Made by a program: the position numbers and the translations under genes. 64,000 nt of DNA, from NCBI GenBank assembly GCA_003001795.1, contig PVNI01000002.1, forward strand, positions 62,001 to 126,000, read 5' to 3'. Below, piece by piece: positions 15,720 through 24,459 of this stretch. This stretch comes from Actinomadura viridilutea (GTDB lineage Bacteria; Actinomycetota; Actinomycetes; Streptosporangiales; Streptosporangiaceae). A model generated the notes under the pieces. The model saw only the letters and a program-made list of their open reading frames with translations, was not told the DNA's origin and searched no databases. Each line of letters opens with the position of its first letter. Position 1 is the stretch's first letter.

Positions 15720-17513
15720 ATGGACAGACAGACGCACACGCCCACGCACCCCGTCCAGGCGCGGCTGTCCCCGGCGCACGGGATCGCCGCCGACCTGGAC
15801 GCCTACCTGGGCGACCCGATGGACGACGAGTCCGGGCCGTTCTCCTACAAGGCCATCGTCGAGGCCGAGGAGCGCGACGAGCTGCCCCCCGGCGCGGTCG
15901 AGGCGGTCCGGGCCTGGGGCTTCCCCGCCTACCTGGTCCCGCGCCACCTCGGCGGACGCCTCACGTCCCTGGAGGAGCTGTTCCTGGTCACTCGCGCCGT
16001 CTCCCGGCGGAGCGTCACGGTGGCGGTGATGTACGGCTCGGGGCTGCTGGCGGTCAACCCGGTGTGGCTCTGGGGCGACCCCCGGCAGCAGAAGACCGTC
16101 GCCGAGGGAGTGCTGCGCGGCGACCTGGCCTGCTTCGGCGTCTCCGAGGCCGACCACGGCAGCGACGTCACGGCGTGCGAGGCCCGCGCCGAGGCCGACG
16201 GGGACGGCCTGGTCCTCACCGGCGTCAAATGGCCGGTCGGCAACGCCACGCGCGGGCGGTTCGTCACCGCCTACGCCAAGACGGCCCCGCGCGACTTCTC
16301 CCTGCTGCTGGTCGACAAGGAGGAGCTGGACCCGGCGAGCTGGTCGGCGCTGCCGCCGGTCCGGACGGTGGGCCTGCGCGGCCACGACCTGAGCGGCGTG
16401 GAGTTCGCCGGGGCGCGGCTGCCCGCCGGATGCGTCATCGGCCGGCCCGGCGCCGGGCTCGTCCAGACGCTCAAGACGCTGCAGATCACCCGCACCGCCA
16501 TCGCGGCGCTGTCGCTCGGCACCATGGACGCGGTGGTGCGCATCGGCATGGACTACGCGCGGCGGCGCACGCTCTACGGGGCGGAGATCTACCGCATCCC
16601 GGTCATCCGCGACCTGCTGCTGAAGTCCCACCTCGACCTGCTGATCGCCGAGTGCACCGCGCTCCCGGTGGCGCGGGCGCTGACGGTGGCGCCCGAACGG
16701 CTCAGCCTGTGGTCGTCCATCGTCAAGTACTTCGTGCCCGTGCAGGGCGAGGAGGTCGTGGCCGCCATCGGCACCGTGCTGGCGGCCCGCGGCTACCTGC
16801 GGGAAGGCGTGGCCCACGGCGCGTTCCAGAAGCTGCAGCGCGACCACGCCATCGCGAGCGTGTTCGAGGGGACGACGCACGTCAACCTCGCCAACGTCGC
16901 CGCCCAGCTGCCGTACCTCGTCGTGGACGCCGCCGGCGGCGCGACGGACCGCGAGGCCGGAGGCGACCTGCTCGCCGACCTGTTCACCTGGACGCAGGCG
17001 CCGCCGCCCTGGCGTCCCGACGGCCGCGCGCTCCGCCTCACCAACGAGGGCCGCGACGAGATCGGGGCGCGGTTCGAGGAGACCGCCGGGGCCGTCGTGG
17101 CGGAGGCCGCGGTGCACGCGGCCCCGGGCGTGGCGTCCGCCCTGGCCGACCTGGTGTCCGTCATCGACGACCTGCGCGCCGACCTGCGCAAGGGCGTCCT
17201 GTCCGCCCCGGAGGACAGCTCCTCGGTCGCTGCGCTCGGCCGGGCGCGGCGCTACTGCGAGATCCACGCGATGGTCTCGTGCATGCTCACCTGGCTGCAC
17301 AACCGCCGCGTGTTCGGCGGCGCCTTCGCGGACGGGCGGTGGCTCGTGCTGTGCCTGCACCGGCTCCTGCAGCGCGTCCGCCCCGACACCGCGCTTCCCG
17401 AGGAGCACGTGCCGCCGCTGGAGGAGGCGATGGCGCGCTGCCGCGACGAGCGCCGGTGGTTCTCCCTGACGGCCCTGGCCGACGACCTGCCGTCCCCGCT
17501 GCCGGAGAGGTGA
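15720..17513 (+). CDS. Acyl-CoA dehydrogenase-like flavoprotein of the acyl cluster
   Basis: The product is 597 residues, longer than the usual 380-400 because of a C-terminal helical extension like that of VLCAD/ACAD9-type enzymes. FGVSEADHGSDVT is the FAD/substrate loop (SExxxGSD), and HAIASVFEGTTHVNLAN holds Glu of the EGT motif expected as catalytic base. It should introduce an alpha,beta double bond into an acyl thioester. With a carrier protein and an acyl-AMP ligase next door, the substrate may be acyl-ACP rather than acyl-CoA. ATG 15720 follows GAGGGG at 8 bp; ATG 15693 lacks a ribosome site. It lies 49 bp after the NTF2-like gene and 5 bp before the ligase gene. Confidence 0.85.
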   Translation: MDRQTHTPTHPVQARLSPAHGIAADLDAYLGDPMDDESGPFSYKAIVEAEERDELPPGAVEAVRAWGFPAYLVPRHLGGRLTSLEELFLVTRAVSRRSVTVAVMYGSGLLAVNPVWLWGDPRQQKTVAEGVLRGDLACFGVSEADHGSDVTACEARAEADGDGLVLTGVKWPVGNATRGRFVTAYAKTAPRDFSLLLVDKEELDPASWSALPPVRTVGLRGHDLSGVEFAGARLPAGCVIGRPGAGLVQTLKTLQITRTAIAALSLGTMDAVVRIGMDYARRRTLYGAEIYRIPVIRDLLLKSHLDLLIAECTALPVARALTVAPERLSLWSSIVKYFVPVQGEEVVAAIGTVLAARGYLREGVAHGAFQKLQRDHAIASVFEGTTHVNLANVAAQLPYLVVDAAGGATDREAGGDLLADLFTWTQAPPPWRPDGRALRLTNEGRDEIGARFEETAGAVVAEAAVHAAPGVASALADLVSVIDDLRADLRKGVLSAPEDSSSVAALGRARRYCEIHAMVSCMLTWLHNRRVFGGAFADGRWLVLCLHRLLQRVRPDTALPEEHVPPLEEAMARCRDERRWFSLTALADDLPSPLPER

Positions 17514-17518
17514 GACCG

Positions 17519-19684
17519 ATGCGGGAGCGCAGCGATTTCGTGTCGGTCGTCCGGGACGCCGCCCAGGCGCACGGCGACGGGCGGGGCTTCACCTTCGTCG
17601 ACGAGGAGCCGGGTCCGGGGCGCCGGTACCGGTCGGCCGACCTCGGATTCGCCGAGCTGGAACGGCGGGCGCGCGCCTTGGCGCGCCTGCTGGAGGAGCG
17701 CGGCCTGCGGGACGCACCCGTCCTGCTGCTCTACCCGGAGGGGCTGGAGTTCCCTGCGGCGTTCCTCGGCTGCCTGTTCGCGCGGGCCGTCGCCGTCCCG
17801 GCGCCGCTTCCCGAGCTCGACGCGGGCCGGGCGCAACGCACCCTGCGCATCATCGAGGACGCCGGCATCACGTGCGTCCTCACCGACGCGGCGCACCGCG
17901 AGGCCCTCGACGCGTGGCTGTCGGGGGCGGGGCTGACAGGGCGGGTCCGGTGTCTGGACACCGAGACGATCTTGACCGGCGCCGGTGTCGATCCGGACGG
18001 CTGGTCCATGCCGCGCATCGACGCGGACACCCCGGCCTTCCTGCAGTACACGTCGGGCTCGACGAGCGCCCCGAAAGGCGTGGTCGTCACCCACGGGAAC
18101 CTCCTTCACAACGGAGAGGAGATCAAGCGCCGCATCCGCGGGTCGGCCGACACCGTGGGGGTCGGCTGGGTGCCGCACTTCCACGACATGGGGCTGGTCG
18201 GGCAGCTGCTCGAGCCGCTGTACCTCGGGTGCCGCTACGTGTTCACCTCGCCGATCGCGTTCATCAAGCGGCCGGTGCTGTGGCTGGAGCTGATCACCCG
18301 GTACCGGGCGACGATCACGGTCGCGCCGAACTTCGGCTACGAGCTGTGCCTGCGCCGGGTCACCGACGCGCAACTGGACGGCCTGGACCTGTCCTCGCTG
18401 CGGACGGTCAAGAACGGCGCCGAGCCGGTCCGCGCGGCGACGCTGGAGCGGATGGCGGCGCGTTTCGGGCCGGTCGGATTCCGGCGGGAGGCCTGGATGC
18501 CCTGCTACGGGATGGCCGAGACGACGCTGCTGATCAGCGCCGCGCCGTTCGGCTCCGGACCGGTGATCCGCTCCTTCGACGCCGAGGCGCTCGCCCGCGG
18601 CGAGGCCGTCCCCGTCCCGGCGCCGCTCGCGCGTCCCGCTCCCGCGCCCCCGAGGCGCCTCGACACCGCGTCCGCGACGCCCGCCGAGGCTGCGGATCCG
18701 GCGCACGCCGACACCACGTCCCCGACGCTTCCCGACACCACGTCTCCGACGGACACCAACGCCGCCGACCCAGGGCACGCCGACACTGTCTCCCTGGCGC
18801 ATCCCGACACCGTGCGCCCGACGCACACCGACACCGTGTCCCCTGCGAACGCCGACGCTACAGACCCGACGCACGCCGACGCCGCGTCCTCGGCGTGCGT
18901 CGACGCGGCGTCCTCGGCGGATGCCGGGGCTGCGGACGCGACCTTCCCTGAAGCGAAGGTGCGGCGGCTGGTGAGCAGCGGACGCCCGGTCACGCTGGAC
19001 GTGCGCGTCGTCGATCCGGGCACCCGCGTCCCGCTTCCGGACGGACGCGTCGGCGAGATCTGGGTGCGCGGCGGCAGCGTCGCCCGCGGCTACTGGCGCG
19101 ACCCGGAGGCGACGCGCGCGGTCTTCGACGCCCGGACGGCCGACGGGGCCGGCCCCTACCTGCGCACCGGGGACCTGGGGTTCCGCCTGGACGGCGAGCT
19201 GTACGTCACCGGGCGCATCAAGGACGTGATCATCGTCAACGGCCGCAACCTGTACGCGCACGACATCGAGGAGGCGGCGCGGGCGGCGCACCCGGCGGCG
19301 CGCACCAGCGCCGCGTTCAGCCTGGACGCCCCCGACGAGCCGGCCGCCGCGGACGCGGGCGGCGCCGAGCAGGTCGTCGTGGTGCAGGAGATCAACCCGG
19401 CCGCGGCGGACGGGACGCCGCTGGAGGAGCTGGCCGCGCGCACCAAGGAGCGGGTGGCCCGCGCGTTCGGGCTGCCCGCGGTGAGCGTCGTGCTGGCCGC
19501 GCGGGGCGCGGTGCGGCGGACCACCAGCGGCAAGATCCAGCGCCGCCTCACCCGGCGGGACTTCCTGGAAGGGCGCATCGCCGCGCTCGCCGCGGACCTC
19601 GCACCGGGCGCGGCGCCGCCGCCGGCGCGGACCGCGGGGGCGGGCGGCCACATCCGGCACTCCGCCCATCTGAGAATTTCTTAG
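17519..19684 (+). CDS. Fatty acyl-AMP ligase with octapeptide-repeat insertion
   Basis: The product is 721 residues; usual FAALs have 570-620. ANL motifs are FLQYTSGSTSAPKGVVVTHGN (P-loop), GWVPHFHDMGLVG (FAAL-typical), MPCYGMAETTL, LRTGDLGF, and the C-terminal hinge GRIKDVIIVNGRNLYAHDIE and Lys in TTSGKIQRR. FAALs activate fatty acids as acyl adenylates and load them on a carrier protein. Extra length comes from about 118 residues inserted around residues 365-482, just before LVSSGRPV, in a loop that is short in ordinary FAALs. Residues 396-475 of this are ten octapeptides. The adenylation motifs on both sides are intact, so the enzyme is probably active. It starts 5 bp after the dehydrogenase stop. 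Confidence 0.88.
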   Translation: MRERSDFVSVVRDAAQAHGDGRGFTFVDEEPGPGRRYRSADLGFAELERRARALARLLEERGLRDAPVLLLYPEGLEFPAAFLGCLFARAVAVPAPLPELDAGRAQRTLRIIEDAGITCVLTDAAHREALDAWLSGAGLTGRVRCLDTETILTGAGVDPDGWSMPRIDADTPAFLQYTSGSTSAPKGVVVTHGNLLHNGEEIKRRIRGSADTVGVGWVPHFHDMGLVGQLLEPLYLGCRYVFTSPIAFIKRPVLWLELITRYRATITVAPNFGYELCLRRVTDAQLDGLDLSSLRTVKNGAEPVRAATLERMAARFGPVGFRREAWMPCYGMAETTLLISAAPFGSGPVIRSFDAEALARGEAVPVPAPLARPAPAPPRRLDTASATPAEAADPAHADTTSPTLPDTTSPTDTNAADPGHADTVSLAHPDTVRPTHTDTVSPANADATDPTHADAASSACVDAASSADAGAADATFPEAKVRRLVSSGRPVTLDVRVVDPGTRVPLPDGRVGEIWVRGGSVARGYWRDPEATRAVFDARTADGAGPYLRTGDLGFRLDGELYVTGRIKDVIIVNGRNLYAHDIEEAARAAHPAARTSAAFSLDAPDEPAAADAGGAEQVVVVQEINPAAADGTPLEELAARTKERVARAFGLPAVSVVLAARGAVRRTTSGKIQRRLTRRDFLEGRIAALAADLAPGAAPPPARTAGAGGHIRHSAHLRIS
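18704..18943 (+). repeat. Ten 24-bp in-frame repeats inside the acyl-AMP ligase gene
   Basis: Ten consecutive 24-bp units encode degenerate octapeptides with consensus HADTxSPT, for example HADTTSPT, LPDTTSPT, HADTVSLA, HTDTVSPA and HADAASSA. The period is exactly eight codons throughout. The segment is rich in Asp, Thr, Ser, Pro and Ala and is likely disordered. The last units have drifted toward AASSA. Confidence 0.9.
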
Positions 19685-19759
19685 TCAAAACGGTGACTGT
19701 TCCGATAGGTGGGTGCTAACGTCGGACACCACCCTGAGTCAAGCAGGGAGACATGGGCC

Positions 19760-20335
19760 ATGGCGCTACGTCATGCGGTGCTCGCGGCGCTGCTCGACGG
19801 CGAGTACAGCGGCTACCAGCTGGCGAAGATCTTCGACGTGTCGGTCTCCAATTTCTGGCACGCCGTGCCGCAGCAGCTGTACTCGGAGCTGGCCAAGCTG
19901 GAGGCCGAGGGGCTCATCCGCGGACGACGGGTCATCCAGCACGACCGTCCGAACAAGCGCGTCTACACCGTCACCCAGGCCGGGTTGGAGGAACTGGAGC
20001 GGTTCGCCGCCACCCCGGCCAAGCCGGGCATCATCCGGGAGAACCTGCTGGTGATGGTGCAGGCCGTGGACCACATCTCCGCGGCGCCCGTGATCGAGCA
20101 GCTGGAGGAGCGGGCGAAGATCGCCGCCGCCAAGGTGGAGATCTTCCGGCGCACCCTCGAGCACCTGCGCGGCGACATGGACGAGGAGACGTACCTGCGG
20201 CACGGCTCCCCGATCGGCCCCTATCTCACCTGCCTGCGGGGCCTGCGGTTCGAGCAGGAGAACTACGAGTGGTTCACGAGCACCGCGCGGCTGCTGCGCG
20301 AGCGGACCGCGGCCCGAGCCGAGGAGGGCGCATGA
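19760..20335 (+). CDS. PadR-family transcriptional regulator
   Basis: The product is 191 residues. The N-terminal PadR winged helix (MALRHAVLAALLDGEYSGYQLAKIFDVSVSNFWHAVPQQLYSELAKLEAEGLI) is followed by the C-terminal coiled dimerisation domain of the Vir_act_alpha_C type. PadR proteins are repressors of detoxification, efflux or secondary-metabolism genes released by small aromatic or lipophilic ligands. ATG 19760 lies about 10 bp after GGGAG. It follows the acyl-AMP ligase by 75 bp on the same strand. The gap is large enough for its own promoter, but its position makes it the obvious candidate regulator of the acyl cluster. Confidence 0.85.
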   Translation: MALRHAVLAALLDGEYSGYQLAKIFDVSVSNFWHAVPQQLYSELAKLEAEGLIRGRRVIQHDRPNKRVYTVTQAGLEELERFAATPAKPGIIRENLLVMVQAVDHISAAPVIEQLEERAKIAAAKVEIFRRTLEHLRGDMDEETYLRHGSPIGPYLTCLRGLRFEQENYEWFTSTARLLRERTAARAEEGA

Positions 20336-20378
20336 CCGCGCCGCCCCCTGAGCGCCCCACCCCGAGGAGGCGTCCACC

Positions 20379-20927
20379 ATGTCGGGCGAACATCGCACCA
20401 TCGAACGACCGAGAAGCGACCCCCTGACCCTGAGCGCGAAGGCGCCTCCCCCGGCGACCGCCGCGTTCCCGATCCACCCCGCGTCCCCGTCTCCCCGCAC
20501 CGCCCGAGTCCCGCTGGGCGAACTGGACCTGCGCGCGACGAGCGCCTCCGTTCCCCGCGCCCGCGCCTTCTGCCGAGCCCTGCTGACCGCCGAGGGCGCC
20601 GGATTCGCCTTCCCCCACGTCCGCGACGACGCCGAGATCCTGGTGTCGGAGCTGGTCACCAACGCCGTCCGCCACGCCGCCGGCGCCTGCCCGGGCGCCG
20701 GCGCGCTCCGGCTGCGCCTGCTGCGCGTCGGCGCCCTGCTGCGCATCGAGGTGCACGACCCGAGCCCGTCCGCCCCGCGCACCCGGCGGGTGGACCTGCT
20801 GGAGGAGACGGGCCGGGGCTGGCTGCTGGTCGCGGCGATCGCCGACCGGCACGGCGCCGAGCAGACCGCCCGCGGCAAGTCGGTCTGGTGCGAGCTGCGC
20901 GCCTGGCCGCACGCCGGCCCCGCCTGA
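20379..20927 (+). CDS. RsbW-like ATP-binding protein (HATPase_c_2)
   Basis: The product is 182 residues. A 50-residue Pro/Ala-rich N-terminus precedes a GHKL ATPase domain: ILVSELVTNAVRHAA is the N-box and TGRGWLLVAAIADRHGAEQTARGKSVWCEL is the G-box/C-terminal region. Such proteins are anti-sigma-factor or switch kinases related to RsbW/SpoIIAB, very numerous in actinobacteria. It starts with ATG after GGAGG, 43 bp downstream of the PadR stop. No sigma factor or anti-anti-sigma factor is adjacent, so its partner is unknown. It may belong functionally to the conservon that follows or be independent. Confidence 0.8.
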   Translation: MSGEHRTIERPRSDPLTLSAKAPPPATAAFPIHPASPSPRTARVPLGELDLRATSASVPRARAFCRALLTAEGAGFAFPHVRDDAEILVSELVTNAVRHAAGACPGAGALRLRLLRVGALLRIEVHDPSPSAPRTRRVDLLEETGRGWLLVAAIADRHGAEQTARGKSVWCELRAWPHAGPA

Positions 20928-21075
20928 TCGCGGCGTCCGGCGCTCGACGCGCCCCCCGCTGCCGCACCGCCGAAGCCACTGTGACCGCCCCTTTCCGGAA
21001 CGGACGCGCCATGCGGGTTTACATGTCGATTTACGGATCGTCAGAAACGCCACGGAGACGGCTGAATCGGCAGCG

Positions 21076-21429
21076 ATGGGGATGTCAATGTCCGTGGACT
21101 GGTACCGGGCGGACGGGAGCCCCGCCACGGCGGACGAGGCGCAACGGCTCCTGCTCGACGCGGACGCGCGCCTGCTCGCCCAGGACGTGATCCGCGTCGG
21201 GCCGGTCGTGGTGGCCGTCTCCACCTGGTTCACCGTGACCGACCTGGGATTCGCCGCGAACGGAAGGCCACTGCTATGGCAGACACTCGTATCCGACCCG
21301 ACGACGCACGTCGACGTCGGCCGGTACACCACGCGGGAGCGGGCCGAACGCGGTCATCGGGAGGCGGTGGCGATGATCACCGCGCGGCTCCGCGACCTGG
21401 TCGCACGCGCCGCCACCGGTGAGGAGTGA
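21076..21429 (+). CDS. Hypothetical protein directly upstream of cvnA
   Basis: The product is 117 residues with no signal peptide or membrane segment (MSVDWYRADGSPATADEAQRLLLDADARLLAQDVIRVGPVVVAVSTWFTVTDLGFAANGRPLLWQTLVSDP...VDVGRYTTRERAERGHREAVAMITARL). It appears as a beta-rich middle framed by helices. Three in-frame ATGs (21076, 21082, 21088) are possible; the third has GGGG upstream. Its stop is 4 bp from the cvnA ATG and its final codons supply the cvnA ribosome site, so the two are probably co-translated. I do not recognise the family. Confidence 0.6.
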   Translation: MGMSMSVDWYRADGSPATADEAQRLLLDADARLLAQDVIRVGPVVVAVSTWFTVTDLGFAANGRPLLWQTLVSDPTTHVDVGRYTTRERAERGHREAVAMITARLRDLVARAATGEE

Positions 21430-21433
21430 CGTG

Positions 21434-24025
21434 ATGGCCGACGAGGAATCGGTGCCCTTCCCGCCGGACGCCGCGGCCGGCGACGCGCCGGGCACCGGAC
21501 GCAAGGGAGAACCGGACAAGGGCGGGGCGCCCCGCGCCGGCCGCCGCAAGCGTTCGATCCGCCTGCGGATCACCGGTCTGCTGGTGGTCCCGCTGGCGTC
21601 GCTGATCGCGCTGTGGGCGTTCGCCGCGAACCTCACCCTGGGGCCCGCGTTCGACAAGTACGACTTCTCGACGACGTACGAGAAGATCGTCCGGCCGGGC
21701 CTGTACCTGGTGAACCAGCTCCAGCAGGAGCGTTCGCTGAGCGTCGTGGCGATGGCCGGGCGCGACCCGCAGCACCGGCGGCGCCTGGCGGCGCAGCGGG
21801 CGCGGGTGGACGCCGTCCAGCAGGTGTTCCGCAGGAGCGCCCTGTCCGACGAGGCGCGGGACGCCGCCCAACCGGAGACCGAGCGGCGCCTGGCCGAGGC
21901 GCTGCGGTGGCTGGACCGGGTGCCGCAGTACCGCGGCCGGGTCGACTCCGGCGACGCGGACGCGCTGGAGATCATCGACTCCTACAGCGCCGTCCTGGAC
22001 AAGGTCATCCAGGTGTTCAGCAACCTGGTGCTGGTGAACGACCTGGCGATCTTCGAGCAGGGCCGGGCGCTGATCGGCGTGGGCAACGCGCGCGCCTACA
22101 TGATGCGCCAGGACGCGCTGATCTCCGGGGTGCTGCTGCGGGACGGGCGGCTCACCCCCGCCGAGCACCTGGCGTTCGTCCAGTGGGCGGCGGCCGGGCG
22201 GCGCGAGTTCGACGCCGGGATGGCGGACCTGGACGGCGCCACCCGCGCGCCGCTGCAGCGCCTGGTCGACTCGCCGGAGTACCGGCGGTACCGGGCCGCC
22301 GAGTCCGCCATCGTCGCCTCCTCCGGGGGGCGGCTGCCGCCGGAGGCGGCGACCTGGCAGGCGACCACGACGCAGCTGGCGCGGGCCTGGGAGCAGCAGC
22401 TCACCCAGGCGAGCGCGGCGCTGAACGACATGGCCGAGCCGATCGGCGACCGGATCGTGCGGCGGCTGGTGCTGGCGGGCGGGTTCGGCCTGCTCGCGGT
22501 GGTCGCGTCCGTCGTGCTGTCGCTGCTGGCGGCGCGCGGGCTGTCGCGCGAGCTGCGCGGTCTGCAACGCGCCGCGCTCGACCTGGCCAACGACCGCCTG
22601 CCCCGGGTGGTGGCGCGGCTGCGCCGCGGCGAAGAGGTCGACGTGGAGGCCGAGGCGCCGCCCCTGCTCATCGGCAAGACCAAGGAGGTGTCACGGGTCG
22701 GCGAGGCGTTCACCCAGGTGCAGCGCACCGCGATCGACACCGCCGTGCGGGAGGCCTACCTGCGGCAGGGCATCAGCCGCGTGTTCCTCAACGTCGCCTG
22801 GCGCAGCCAGTCGCTGCTGCACCGCCAGCTGCACATGCTGGACGAGATGGAGCGCCGCACCTCCGACCCGGAGCTGCTGGAGGACCTGTTCCGTCTCGAC
22901 CACCTCACCACCCGCATGCGCCGGCACGCCGAGGGCCTGGTCATCCTGTCCGGCGCGACCCCGGCCCGGGGCTGGAGCAGGCCCGTGCACGTCGAGGACG
23001 TCCTGCGCGCCGCCGTCGCCGAGGTGGAGGACTACACCCGCGTCGAGGTGGTCGTGGTGTCCGGCGGCGCCGCGCTGATCGGCGAGGTGGTCGCCGACGT
23101 CGTGCACCTGCTCGCCGAGCTGATCGAGAACGCCACGGTGTTCTCGCCGGCGCCGACCGAGGTGCTGGTGCGCGGCGAGATGGGCGCCAACGGGTTCGCG
23201 GTCGACGTCGTCGACCGCGGCATCGGGCTGGACCAGTCCGAGCTGGAGGCGCTGAACCTGCGGCTGTCGCAGCCGCCCGAGTTCGACCTGGCCGTCAGCG
23301 ACCGGCTGGGGCTGTTCGTCGTGGGGCGGCTCGCCGGGCGGCACGGCGTCAAGGTCGCGCTCCAGCCGTCGCTGTACGGCGGCGTCAGCGCGGTCGTGCT
23401 GATCCCGCGGTCGCTGATCGTGGAGGTGGAGCATCCCGAGGACGAGGCGGTCGCCGGGGCGGCCGCGCGGCCCGGGCCGCCCCGGCCGGCGGGCCCGCGG
23501 GCCGACGCGCGCCCCGTCGCGCGGTCCGCCGCGGGCGCCGACGGGCGCGGCGGCCGGGACGTCCCGCCGGTCGCCTGGTCGCCCGCGACGTCCCCGTCGA
23601 CGGCGATGCTCAACGCGCCGCCCGCGTTCGACGCCTGGGGGTCGGGGACGCGGCCGCCCGACGAGCCGCCGCCGTCCTTCGACGGGGCCGTGGCGTTCGA
23701 CGCGACGGGCGCCGGCGCCGCGTCCGACCTGCCGCCGGCCGGGAACGGCGCCGCGGCGAACGGCCCGGGCGGCACCGGCGGACGCGCCCCGCTGCCGCGC
23801 CGGGTGCGGCAGGCGAACCTGGCGCCGCAGCTGCGCGAGGACGATGACGACGGCCCGTTCGCCGCGCCCGCGCCGCAGGCGGAGGACGCGCTGGCCGCGT
23901 GGGAGCGGCGTTCGGCCGAGGCGTCGCGGGAGCTGTTCGCCTCCCTGCAGGCGGGCTGGCTGCGCGGCCGGGCGGAGGACGAGGGGCCGGCGGACGACCG
24001 GCAGGAAAGGGGAACGTCACCATGA
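21434..24025 (+). CDS. cvnA: Conservon sensor histidine kinase CvnA (nitrate/nitrite-sensor type)
   Basis: The product is 863 residues. Transmembrane segment 1 (about 43-65, LRITGLLVVPLASLIALWAFAANL) and segment 2 (about 345-370, LVLAGGFGLLAVVASVVLSLLAARGL) enclose an extracytoplasmic NIT-like helical sensor. A helical linker with SLLHRQLHMLDEMERR follows, then a HATPase domain (LLAELIENATVFSP N-box, VVDRGIGLDQSELEALN G-box). The last about 190 residues are Pro/Ala/Gly-rich and disordered. In streptomycete conservons CvnA forms a membrane complex with CvnB-D, resembling a G-protein-coupled system. ATG 21434 has GAGGAG upstream. The gene ends overlapping cvnB (ATGA). No response regulator lies nearby, as is usual for conservons. 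Confidence 0.88.
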   Translation: MADEESVPFPPDAAAGDAPGTGRKGEPDKGGAPRAGRRKRSIRLRITGLLVVPLASLIALWAFAANLTLGPAFDKYDFSTTYEKIVRPGLYLVNQLQQERSLSVVAMAGRDPQHRRRLAAQRARVDAVQQVFRRSALSDEARDAAQPETERRLAEALRWLDRVPQYRGRVDSGDADALEIIDSYSAVLDKVIQVFSNLVLVNDLAIFEQGRALIGVGNARAYMMRQDALISGVLLRDGRLTPAEHLAFVQWAAAGRREFDAGMADLDGATRAPLQRLVDSPEYRRYRAAESAIVASSGGRLPPEAATWQATTTQLARAWEQQLTQASAALNDMAEPIGDRIVRRLVLAGGFGLLAVVASVVLSLLAARGLSRELRGLQRAALDLANDRLPRVVARLRRGEEVDVEAEAPPLLIGKTKEVSRVGEAFTQVQRTAIDTAVREAYLRQGISRVFLNVAWRSQSLLHRQLHMLDEMERRTSDPELLEDLFRLDHLTTRMRRHAEGLVILSGATPARGWSRPVHVEDVLRAAVAEVEDYTRVEVVVVSGGAALIGEVVADVVHLLAELIENATVFSPAPTEVLVRGEMGANGFAVDVVDRGIGLDQSELEALNLRLSQPPEFDLAVSDRLGLFVVGRLAGRHGVKVALQPSLYGGVSAVVLIPRSLIVEVEHPEDEAVAGAAARPGPPRPAGPRADARPVARSAAGADGRGGRDVPPVAWSPATSPSTAMLNAPPAFDAWGSGTRPPDEPPPSFDGAVAFDATGAGAASDLPPAGNGAAANGPGGTGGRAPLPRRVRQANLAPQLREDDDDGPFAAPAPQAEDALAAWERRSAEASRELFASLQAGWLRGRAEDEGPADDRQERGTSP

Positions 24026-24453
24026 CGCAGCAGGACGTGGCGGCCCAGCTGGGCTTTCTTCTGGACGACCTGGTCGACCGGGTGCCGCAGGTGCGCAAGG
24101 TGGTCGTGCTGTCCCGCGACGGGCTGGTGATGGGGGCGTCCCGGGACGTCGACCGCGAGGACGCCGAGTACCTGGCCGCGCTGGCGTCCGGGTTCCACAG
24201 CCTGGCGGTCGGCGCCGGGCCGCATCTGGACTCCGGCGAGGTCCGGCAGACGATCGTCGAGATGGACAAGGGTCTGTTCTTCGTCGTCCCGGCCGGGGCG
24301 AACAGCTGCCTGGCCCTGCTGAGCGACGTGGGCGCCAACGCGGGGCTGGTCGCCTACGAGATGACGATGCTGGTCAAGCGGGTCGGCCGGCAGCTGTCCA
24401 CGGGACTGCGCCAGGACGTGCGGACGACGGGCTCGGGGCCGGGATCCGGGTGA
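24022..24453 (+). CDS. cvnB: Roadblock/LC7-domain protein CvnB
   Basis: The product is 143 residues, almost entirely a roadblock/LC7 domain (LGFLLDDLVDRVPQVRKVVVLSRDGLVMGASRDVDREDAEYLAALASGFHSLAVG...GLFFVVPAGANSCLALLSDVGANAGLVAYEMTMLVKRVG). Roadblock proteins bind small GTPases and act as GTPase-regulating partners. Translational overlap with cvnA (ATGA) and proximity to the GTPase gene cvnD fit the canonical CvnA-B-C-D order. Confidence 0.9.
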   Translation: MTQQDVAAQLGFLLDDLVDRVPQVRKVVVLSRDGLVMGASRDVDREDAEYLAALASGFHSLAVGAGPHLDSGEVRQTIVEMDKGLFFVVPAGANSCLALLSDVGANAGLVAYEMTMLVKRVGRQLSTGLRQDVRTTGSGPGSG

Positions 24454-24459
24454 GCGGGC

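Noticed and set aside
18655..18960. Frameshift or assembly error in the acyl-AMP ligase
   Set aside because: The insertion keeps frame over ten exact 24-bp units and all downstream catalytic motifs are intact, so it looks like a true repeat expansion.
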